Assembly: GCA_023429845.1 (NCBI GenBank) | Contig: JAEZCY010000258.1 | Span: forward strand, 1-13,637 | Direction of reading: 5' to 3' | DNA from: Acidobacteriota bacterium | GTDB taxonomy: Bacteria; Acidobacteriota; Vicinamibacteria; Vicinamibacterales; Vicinamibacteraceae | DNA length: 13,637 nt | Shown: positions 6,836 through 12,613 of the stretch, piece by piece | How positions within the stretch are numbered: the first letter of the stretch is position 1 | Layout: the number at the start of each line of letters is the position of its first letter | The notes under the pieces: generated by a model | The model's database searches: none | What the model was told of the DNA's origin: nothing | What the model saw: only the letters and a program-made list of their open reading frames with translations | Position numbers and translations under genes: made by a program

Positions 6836-7773
6836 CCGTCAACGACGCCGTGGTGACCCTGGACGACGTGACCGTCGTCTATGCCAGGAACGAGGCGCTC
6901 GCGCAGGTGGCGGTGGCGTTTCCGTCAGGCGCGGTCGGCTTGCTGGGCCCGAACGGTGCCGGCAAGAGCACGATGATCAAGGCGCTGCTGGGGTTCGTGG
7001 CGCCGACGCGCGGGCAGATGCACGTGCTCGGAATGGACGTGCGGCACGAGGCGCAGGAGATACGCGCCCGCATCGGCTACATGCCCGAGAACGACTCGCA
7101 CATCCCGGGCATGAACGCGGTGACCTTCGTGGCCTACTGCGGACAGCTTTCCGGCCTTCCGCCCGTGGACGCGATGCAGCGAGCGCACGAGGTCCTCTAC
7201 TACGTGGGGCTCGGCGAAGCGCGCTACCGCAACGTCGAGACCTACAGCACCGGGATGAAGCAGCGGATCAAGCTGGCGCAGGCCCTGGTACACGACCCCG
7301 ACCTGCTGTTCCTCGACGAACCGACCAACGGCATGGACCCGAAGGGCCGCGACGAGATGCTCGCGCTGATCCACGACCTCGGGCACAACAAGCGCGTGAA
7401 CCTGATTCTCTCCTCGCACCTGCTGCCCGACGTCGAGCACACGTGCGAGTACGTCATCGTCATGGACAAGGGGCGCATCGCCACGCAGGGGCCGATCGCG
7501 ACCTTGAAGGGCACGGGCGGCAGCGTTTTCGAATTGCGCATCAAGGGCGACCTGCCGCGTTTCCTCGAGGCGCTCCGCACGCAGGGGCTCGAGGCGCACG
7601 GCACCGACGAGGACGCGATGCGCGTGCTCGTGCCGGCGGGGCGCAGTGCACGCGACGTCTTCGTGCTGGCAGCGGCCCACGGCATGCAGGTGCGTCATCT
7701 GCGTCCGAGCGTGCCGACACTTGAGGACGTCTTCATCGACGCGATCGAAGGAGGTGGCCGTGCCCATCCATGA
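6826..7773 (+). CDS. ABC transporter ATP-binding protein (ABC-2 exporter type)
   Basis: A 315-residue ATPase subunit. Walker A GPNGAGKST is at 41-49, the Q-loop region (IGYMPEND, with Glu as common in this branch) at 83-90, signature YSTGMKQR at 140-147, Walker B LLFLDE at 160-165 and H-loop His198. A C-terminal extension of about 90 residues follows, as in CcmA/NatA-like exporter ATPases. It should energise the adjacent membrane subunit, whose start overlaps its end by 14 nt. The apparent ATG lies inside a heptamer repeat and has no Shine-Dalgarno; GTG codons at 6850 and 6853 are alternatives. Substrate unknown. Confidence 0.93.
   Translation: MPIPVNDAVVTLDDVTVVYARNEALAQVAVAFPSGAVGLLGPNGAGKSTMIKALLGFVAPTRGQMHVLGMDVRHEAQEIRARIGYMPENDSHIPGMNAVTFVAYCGQLSGLPPVDAMQRAHEVLYYVGLGEARYRNVETYSTGMKQRIKLAQALVHDPDLLFLDEPTNGMDPKGRDEMLALIHDLGHNKRVNLILSSHLLPDVEHTCEYVIVMDKGRIATQGPIATLKGTGGSVFELRIKGDLPRFLEALRTQGLEAHGTDEDAMRVLVPAGRSARDVFVLAAAHGMQVRHLRPSVPTLEDVFIDAIEGGGRAHP
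7748..7755 (+). promoter_or_regulatory. Strong ribosome binding site for the first ABC permease
   Basis: AAGGAGGT inside the end of the ATPase gene, four bases before GTG at 7760. It fixes the permease start within the ATPase coding region. Confidence 0.85.
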
Positions 7774-8602
7774 TCAGTCGTACCGCCGCTACTCGGGCGA
7801 GAAGCGGCCGGTCAGCAGCGCCTGGCTCGTGATCGCACGGGCCGGGCTGCTGGCGTTCATCACGCGCCGGGCGTTCCTCGGGCTGCTGCTCGTTGCCTGG
7901 ATCCCGTTCATCGTCCGCGCCTCGCAGCTCTTCCTCGCGTCGAACTTTTCGCAGGCCGCGACGTTCCTGGCGCCATCGCCGCAGACGTTCCGCGACTTCC
8001 TCTCGCAGCAGGGCATCTTCGTCTTCCTCATCACCGTGTACGTGGGGTCTGGACTGATCGCCAACGATCGCCGGGCGAATGCGCTGCAACTCTACCTGTC
8101 CAAGCCGGTGACGCGCGCCGAGTACATCCTCGGCAAGATGACCGTGCTCGCGCTCTTCCTGCTGGCGGTGACGTGGTTGCCGGCGCTGCTGCTGCTGATC
8201 CTGCAGATTGCCTTTTCGGGCAGCTTCGCGTTCCTCGCGGCCAACTCGTCGCTCATTGCCTCGATCACGCTCTACTGCCTGCTGACGGTGCTCGTCATCA
8301 CCTTCGGCATGACCGCCTTGTCGTCGCTGTCGCGGAGCAGCCGCTTCGTGGGCATCATGTTCGCCGGGCTGCTGCTGTTCTCGGACGCGATGTTCAACGC
8401 CCTGCGCTTCATCACCGGCAGCACCGCCATCTCGTGGGTGTCGGTGCAGGCCAGCCTCGACCAGGTCGGCGACGTCATCTTCCGGCAGGCGCCACGGCAC
8501 CAGACCCCGGTGGCCGTCTCGGTCATCGTGCTGCTCGCGGTGATCGTCATCTCCGTGTCGGTGCTCGAGCGGCGCGTGCGCGGCGTGGAGGTGGTGGCGT
8601 GA
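7760..8602 (+). CDS. ABC-2 type transporter permease, first copy
   Basis: A 280-residue membrane subunit with about six hydrophobic segments (near 28-52, 85-101, 128-152, 168-192, 200-216 and 252-272). After the second segment comes the cytosolic block NDRRANALQLYLSKPVTRAEYILGK (about 102-126), a mark of ABC-2 permeases. The GTG start is supported by AAGGAGGT. It overlaps the upstream ATPase by 14 nt and the next ATPase by 4 nt (GTGA), so the three are translationally coupled. It should form the channel of an exporter for an unknown substrate. Confidence 0.9.
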   Translation: MPIHDQSYRRYSGEKRPVSSAWLVIARAGLLAFITRRAFLGLLLVAWIPFIVRASQLFLASNFSQAATFLAPSPQTFRDFLSQQGIFVFLITVYVGSGLIANDRRANALQLYLSKPVTRAEYILGKMTVLALFLLAVTWLPALLLLILQIAFSGSFAFLAANSSLIASITLYCLLTVLVITFGMTALSSLSRSSRFVGIMFAGLLLFSDAMFNALRFITGSTAISWVSVQASLDQVGDVIFRQAPRHQTPVAVSVIVLLAVIVISVSVLERRVRGVEVVA

Positions 8603-9522
8603 GTGTCGCGGTGGTCACCGCCGAGCACGTGTCGAAGTGGTACGGGCAGGTCATCGGGCTGAACGACGTGTCGGTGACGATTCCCTCGGGTATCACCGGG
8701 CTGCTCGGGCCGAACGGCGCCGGCAAGTCCACCTTCATGAAGTTGATCACCGGGCAGCTGAAGCCGAGCAAAGGCACGGTGTCGGTGCTCGGCTCGCCGA
8801 TCTGGAACAACCCGGCGGCGTACACACGCATCGGGTTCTGTCCGGAGCAGGACAGCTTCTACGAGCGCATGACGGGCCTCGAGTGGGTGGCGGCGCTGGT
8901 CCGGCTGAATGGCTATACCAGCACCGAGGCGAAGGATGCGGCCATGCGCGCCCTCGACGCCGTCGATCTCGTGCCGGCGGCGGACAAGAAGATCGGCGCC
9001 TACAGCAAGGGCATGCGGCAACGTGTGAAGCTGGCGCAGGCGCTCGTGCACGACCCGGAACTGCTGATTCTGGACGAGCCGCTGACGGGCATGGACCCGT
9101 TGATGCGGCGCCGCACCATCCGCATCATCCGTGAGTGGGCGCGCAACGGCCGGAGCGTCCTCGTGTCGAGTCACATCCTCCACGAGGTGGAGGCGATGAC
9201 GAGCAACGTGCTGCTCATCAACAACGGCCGCATCCTTGCCGAGGGCGACGTCCACGACATCCGCGCGCTCATCGACCACCATCCGCACACCGTGCACATC
9301 CGCGCGGAGCAGCCCCGCGAACTGGCGCGTGAGTGCCTGTCGTACCCGTACGTGCGCAGCCTGCGTTTCGAGGGCGATGCGCTCGTCGTCGAGACGGATC
9401 AGCCCGACGTCTTCTACACGCAGCTCACGGGTCTGGCGGCGACCGAAACGCTCGGCCGGATCGACGAAGTGACGTCGCCCGACGACAATCTCGCCGCGGT
9501 GTTCGGGTATCTGGTGAAGTGA
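8599..9522 (+). CDS. ABC transporter ATP-binding protein, second copy
   Basis: A 307-residue ATPase related to the one at 6826. Walker A GPNGAGKST is at 37-45, IGFCPEQD at 78-85, signature YSKGMRQR at 135-142, Walker B LLILDE at 155-160 and H-loop His192. A C-terminal regulatory region of about 100 residues follows. The GTG start shares GTGA with the permease stop and has GGAGG seven bases upstream. A hairpin lies five bases after its stop, before the second permease. It may serve that permease or form a heteromeric exporter with the first pair. Confidence 0.93.
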   Translation: MSVAVVTAEHVSKWYGQVIGLNDVSVTIPSGITGLLGPNGAGKSTFMKLITGQLKPSKGTVSVLGSPIWNNPAAYTRIGFCPEQDSFYERMTGLEWVAALVRLNGYTSTEAKDAAMRALDAVDLVPAADKKIGAYSKGMRQRVKLAQALVHDPELLILDEPLTGMDPLMRRRTIRIIREWARNGRSVLVSSHILHEVEAMTSNVLLINNGRILAEGDVHDIRALIDHHPHTVHIRAEQPRELARECLSYPYVRSLRFEGDALVVETDQPDVFYTQLTGLAATETLGRIDEVTSPDDNLAAVFGYLVK

Positions 9523-9526
9523 CCGG

Positions 9527-9549
9527 GATGCGGGGCCGGGTTCCGCATC
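9527..9549 (+). other. Hairpin just after the second ABC ATPase stop
   Basis: GATGCGG (9527-9533) pairs perfectly with CCGCATC (9543-9549), with two more possible G-T pairs inside. There is no T-run. It separates the coupled three-gene unit from the last permease and could reduce read-through or protect the upstream mRNA end. Confidence 0.45.
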
Positions 9550-9670
9550 GTGGGTTCGGTCAACGAGACGGCCAGGTTCGTCAGCAGCGCGATGACCGTC
9601 AGCCTTTCGGTTCGAGCGACTGGATGAGCCGGTGCAAGAGGGCACCGACGTCCTGACATGAGCAACGCAA

Positions 9671-10615
9671 ATGCCTGAGCCGGATGGCCGGAAGATGACT
9701 TCAGCGCGTGCGAACGTGACGACGACCCTGGCAGAGGAGAACCCGGTACCCGGAGCCCGGTCCCCGGTACCCGGCACCCAGGCCAAGGCGAGCCTGTCCC
9801 TGTGGCGAGCCTCAATCCGCATCTTCGACCTGTCGCTCGACCAGATGCTGTGGTCGCGTCGCACGGTGTTCATGGCGCTCGTCGTCGGCGGGCCGCTCCT
9901 CATCGCCGTGATGGTGCGCATCGTCGACATGTTCGCCAGCCAGGGCAACATCCAGATCGACGGCGTGCAGGTGGGCAGTTCCGCCATCTTCGGGCTGATG
10001 GTGTGGGTCTTCTACCTGAGGTTCACCGTCCCCGTGCTGGCCGTGTTCTACGGGACGGCGCTGATGGCCGACGAGGTGGAGGACAAGACCATCACCTATC
10101 TCTTCTCGCGGCCGATTCCCCGCGGCGCCGTCCTGCTGGGCAAGTACCTCGCCTATCTGGTCTGCACCGTTGCTGTGGTGCTGCCCTCGGTCGTCCTCGT
10201 GTACCTGCTGATCCTGTCGAGGCCCGGCGGCTCCCTGGCGGGCGGCTTCACCGACCTCGTGAAGGACCTGGTGGTGATTACCCTGGGGCTGGCCACCTAT
10301 GGGGCGCTGTTTGCGTGGGTCGGCGCGCAGTTCAAGCGGCCGCTGCTCACCGGCCTCGCGCTCGTATTTGCCTGGGAGCCCGCGATCCTGCTGATTCCAG
10401 GGTACTTGCGCCGCTTCACGGTCGCGTACTACCTCCAGGGACTGGTGCCGCAGGCCATGCCCGCCGACGACAGCACGATGAGCCTGCTGACGTCCCTGTT
10501 CCGGGAGTTCCCGTCCGCAGGGACGAGCCTGTTCTGGCTGGCGGCGATTACGGGCGTCAGCCTCTGGCTCGCGATGCGCACCGTGTCGCGACGGGAGTAT
10601 GCCCTCGAGCAGTAG
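9671..10615 (+). CDS. ABC-2 type transporter permease, second copy
   Basis: A 314-residue inner-membrane subunit with about six hydrophobic segments, the first near VFMALVVGGPLLIAVMVRIV. The cytosolic block ADEVEDKTITYLFSRPIPRGAVLLGK matches the equivalent block of the first permease and marks the ABC-2 class. The start is uncertain: ATG 9671 or ATG 9695, neither with a good ribosome site. Any start before the first helix that uses ATG or GTG includes the heptamer array, read as PVPGARSPVPG, so the repeat is part of the protein. It lies 148 nt after the second ATPase, unlike the tight coupling upstream. It probably pairs with that ATPase. Confidence 0.88.
   Translation: MPEPDGRKMTSARANVTTTLAEENPVPGARSPVPGTQAKASLSLWRASIRIFDLSLDQMLWSRRTVFMALVVGGPLLIAVMVRIVDMFASQGNIQIDGVQVGSSAIFGLMVWVFYLRFTVPVLAVFYGTALMADEVEDKTITYLFSRPIPRGAVLLGKYLAYLVCTVAVVLPSVVLVYLLILSRPGGSLAGGFTDLVKDLVVITLGLATYGALFAWVGAQFKRPLLTGLALVFAWEPAILLIPGYLRRFTVAYYLQGLVPQAMPADDSTMSLLTSLFREFPSAGTSLFWLAAITGVSLWLAMRTVSRREYALEQ
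9743..9777 (+). repeat. Translated CCG heptamer array in the permease N-terminus
   Basis: Five perfect heptamers: CCGGTAC, CCGGAGC, CCGGTCC, CCGGTAC, CCGGCAC. Because three heptamers equal seven codons, the protein shows a seven-residue period (PVPGARS, then PVPGTQ). The unit CCGGTAC is also in the array at 4619-4674. Confidence 0.88.
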
Positions 10616-10648
10616 GCGCAGTTCGTCCCAGGGCCGATGGCAGAGCTC

Positions 10649-10675
10649 GGAACCTTCGATGCACGCGGTACGTTA
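10649..10675 (+). promoter_or_regulatory. Possible ECF-sigma promoter for the secreted unknown protein
   Basis: GGAACC (10649-10654), a 16-nt spacer and CGTTA (10671-10675) match the general bipartite layout of extracytoplasmic-function sigma promoters (GGAAC, 16-17 nt, CGT-type -10). A housekeeping-like TACAGT overlaps at 10674-10679. It lies 25 nt before the ATG. This is motif matching by eye. Confidence 0.35.
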
Positions 10676-10700
10676 CAGTGGCTAGACGGGAGTGATTCGG

Positions 10701-11801
10701 ATGAGCACTGCAAAGACTCGCTATTTCTTGTTTGGCTCGGCCGCTGTTCTCACTGCCGGGCTCGCCGCCGGCACGGTGGCCTACATGGGCGGGATGCCTC
10801 GCGCCTTTGCGAGCAACGTGGGTCCGGATGAGCTCTCGCTCGTACCCGCCGGGGCCGCAGTTGTCGCCTACGCCAATGTCCAGGGCGTGATGGCATCCGA
10901 GTTCCGCCAGCGTCTCACGGAGTTGATGGACGATGCGGGCAAGGAGCGCCACCAGTTCCAGGAGCACACAGGCATCGACGTCGAACGCGACATCGACGCC
11001 GTGATTGCCGCATTTGCCCCTGTCTCCGTCGCCAGCAATCCTCATGAATCAGGTTTCGTCGCCCTTCGCGGACGATTCGACACGTCGAAGATCGAGTCGC
11101 TCGTGAGCAGCAAGGGCGGTCGGCTCGGCGAGTACAACGGCGCCCGTCTGTTGATGGCTCCCGAAGACCAGGACGTTGCCGAACTCGAGCCCGCCACTCC
11201 CGACGGCACGGACGCCCCGGAGAGAACACGCGGGCACGTTCGCCCGGTGATCGCCCTCGTGAGCCCCAACCTCGTGATCGTCGGTGCCGAGCCCGCCGTG
11301 AAGGCCGCCATCGACCGCAACAATGGCGGCGCGTCCGCCACGGCCAGTATCACGAGCGACCCCGAATTCCTCCGCATGCTCGAAAGCGTGGACCAGAACT
11401 CCACGGTGTGGGCGATCGGCCGGCCCAAGGCGTTCGGCATGCACGCCGACGCGCAGGTACCGTCGCAGGTACTGCAGCAGATTCCCGAGGTCAAGTGGTT
11501 CGCCGCGTCGGGCCACCTCAATGGCGGGCTCCAGGCGACGTTCCGCGCCGAAGGCAAGGATGCCGAGGCCGGCAAGAACATGCGCGAGGTCGTGCAGGGC
11601 GTGCTGGCGCTGGCGCGGCTGCAGATGGAGTCCAAGCCCGAACTGAAGCCGATGCTGAACTCGGTGCAGGTGGAAGGCACCGGCAGCGGTGTCGCCCTGC
11701 ACATGACGCTGCCTTCGGAACTGCTCGACGTCATCGTCAAGCAGGCACGCGCCACCCATACCGACCACGGCGCTCGGCTGCAGCGGCACGCCGAGGAGTG
11801 A
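10701..11801 (+). CDS. Exported or anchored protein of unknown function
   Basis: A 366-residue protein I cannot assign to a named family. The N-terminus is basic (K5, R7), followed by a hydrophobic stretch at 9-31 and a possible signal-peptidase site AFA|S at 37/38, so it is exported or membrane-anchored. The mature part opens with LSLVPAGAAVVAYANVQGVMASEFRQRL, then alternates predicted strands and helices, with two similar halves suggested by the paired segments GFVALRGRFDTSKIESLV and WFAASGHLNGGLQATFRAEG. This recalls DUF3352-like exported proteins, but the match is loose. ATG 10701 is preferred over GTG 10692 because GGGAG lies eight bases upstream. It has its own promoter candidate and a strong terminator, so it is probably monocistronic. 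Confidence 0.85.
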   Translation: MSTAKTRYFLFGSAAVLTAGLAAGTVAYMGGMPRAFASNVGPDELSLVPAGAAVVAYANVQGVMASEFRQRLTELMDDAGKERHQFQEHTGIDVERDIDAVIAAFAPVSVASNPHESGFVALRGRFDTSKIESLVSSKGGRLGEYNGARLLMAPEDQDVAELEPATPDGTDAPERTRGHVRPVIALVSPNLVIVGAEPAVKAAIDRNNGGASATASITSDPEFLRMLESVDQNSTVWAIGRPKAFGMHADAQVPSQVLQQIPEVKWFAASGHLNGGLQATFRAEGKDAEAGKNMREVVQGVLALARLQMESKPELKPMLNSVQVEGTGSGVALHMTLPSELLDVIVKQARATHTDHGARLQRHAEE

Positions 11802-11863
11802 GCCACGAGCGACGTCGCACCTGACCGTCGCGACAGCCATCCAACACAATCGAGCCACACGCC

Positions 11864-11902
11864 GGGCCGGGAGAGAGCAACCTCTTCCGGCCCAGCTTTT
11901 TT
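11864..11902 (+). terminator. Intrinsic terminator after the secreted unknown protein
   Basis: The stem GGGCCGG (11864-11870) pairs with CCGGCCC (11887-11893) and extends by five pairs including one G-T, giving about 12 bp with loop AGCAAC. Six Ts follow at 11897-11902. It is the only classical stem plus T-run in the window. Confidence 0.9.
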
Positions 11903-11906
11903 CTGC

Positions 11907-12120
11907 TAGACTCGGTGTTTCGGACACGCCGCAGACGTCAGCCGGACGCCCCCGTGCTGCCGCTTCGGCCGCGACTCGTCCGCGTGCGTCTAACGCGCAG
12001 GCGGATACGACCGCGCCCGCATGCGGGCTGGTCTTCTCGCCGCGGTCGGGTGAGGCTCCGGACGCTCCCGTGCCGCACGCGGTCGAGCGCGTGAGCCCCT
12101 GACCCGGACACTGGGTACCC
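11907..12120 (+). other. Gene-free stretch rich in inverted repeats, possible leader or small RNA
   Basis: The gap between the unknown protein and the cyclotransferase holds the terminator, then TGCTAGACT (a -10-like TAGACT at 11907-11912), then about 200 nt without convincing coding sense. Inverted repeats follow closely: GCCG/CGGC within 11957-11970, an outer stem CGACCGCG/CGCGGTCG (12008-12015 with 12041-12048) enclosing the perfect palindrome GCCCGCATGCGGGC (12015-12028), and CACGCG/CGCGTG (12076-12081 with 12088-12093). GGGTACCC (12113-12120) touches the start codon. Chance pairing is common in DNA this GC-rich, so an RNA is only a candidate. Confidence 0.3.
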
Positions 12121-12522
12121 GTGAGTACTGCTGCGTTCTTCTACGGCACCTTGATGACCGGCTTCGACCGTCGTCGACGAGCCGGCATCGAGGGCAAGTT
12201 GCGCCATCGTCGGCGCGGCTGGATTCGGGCGTCACTCTACGACCTCGGCATCTACCCCGCAGCCATCCCGGATCCGGATGGTTGTGTGTGGGGCGAGGTG
12301 TACGACATGGACGACGTCGCGGGTGTGCTCGCGGCACTCGACGAGATCGAGGGCTACCGCGAGGGACACCCCGATCAGAGCCTGTACACCCGGCACCTCT
12401 ATCCCGTGATGCTCGAGACCGGCGACCCGCTCGACGCGTGGGTGTACTTCTACAATGCGCCCCTCGGCGGCGCTCAACGCATCGCCTCGGGCGACTACCT
12501 CCAACACGTCAGAGTCAGGTAG
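12121..12522 (+). CDS. Gamma-glutamylcyclotransferase-like (AIG2/GGCT fold) protein
   Basis: A 133-residue cytosolic protein of the gamma-glutamylcyclotransferase-like superfamily, which releases 5-oxoproline from gamma-glutamyl amines or peptides. The substrate loop YGTLM is at 8-12, the middle strand block VWGEVYDM at 56-63, and the probable catalytic acid is E77 in LDEIEGY. Length fits the AIG2/BtrG-type members. The start is GTG with only a weak ribosome site, directly after GGGTACCC. A perfect hairpin follows the stop immediately. The true substrate could be a glutathione fragment or a gamma-glutamyl side chain in secondary metabolism; nothing nearby decides. Confidence 0.85.
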   Translation: MSTAAFFYGTLMTGFDRRRRAGIEGKLRHRRRGWIRASLYDLGIYPAAIPDPDGCVWGEVYDMDDVAGVLAALDEIEGYREGHPDQSLYTRHLYPVMLETGDPLDAWVYFYNAPLGGAQRIASGDYLQHVRVR

Positions 12523-12543
12523 GGACGGCTCTCCGAGCCGTCC
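12523..12543 (+). other. Perfect hairpin flush with the cyclotransferase stop codon
   Basis: GGACGGCTC, loop TCC, GAGCCGTCC: nine base pairs without mismatch, beginning at the first base after TAG. No T-run follows. It may be a REP-like dispersed palindrome or an mRNA 3' end element. Confidence 0.65.
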
Positions 12544-12573
12544 GTCTGCGCGCCCGAAGCGTCCGTCTGCGCG
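12540..12573 (+). repeat. 13-bp direct repeat, 21-bp period
   Basis: GTCCGTCTGCGCG occurs at 12540-12552 and 12561-12573, separated by CCCGAAGC. The first copy overlaps the right arm of the preceding hairpin. It could be a binding site pair upstream of the peptidase gene or a decayed repeat. Confidence 0.75.
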
Positions 12574-12601
12574 TCCGGCCGGCATCATCCCCTCTTCGCG
12601 C

Positions 12602-12607
12602 TAAGCT
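12602..12607 (+). promoter_or_regulatory. Possible -10 box for the M28 peptidase
   Basis: TAAGCT lies six bases before the ATG and no Shine-Dalgarno sequence is visible. If it is used, the transcript would begin at or within the start codon region. The same hexamer precedes the NUDIX gene. No -35 consensus is visible. Confidence 0.25.
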
Positions 12608-12613
12608 CTGCGC

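Noticed and set aside
7069..7095. Missing Q-loop glutamine in the ABC ATPases as a sign of inactivity
   Set aside because: Glu at this position (PEN/PEQ) is common in ABC-2 exporter ATPases and all other catalytic motifs are intact.
9528..9657. Small open frame of about 42 codons in the gap before the second ABC permease
   Set aside because: No ribosome site, low-complexity basic translation, and it overlaps the hairpin; the reverse strand fragment ending LLHRLIQSLEPKG is also too short to claim as a gene remnant.
8272..9987. Long minus-strand open frame opposite the ABC genes
   Set aside because: Lies antisense to genes with complete Walker and signature motifs; its translation is His/Arg-rich without recognisable structure.
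11954..12094. 46-codon plus-strand frame beginning at a GTG after the terminator
   Set aside because: Nearly all Arg/Leu/Pro, no ribosome site, overlaps the inverted repeats; more likely non-coding.
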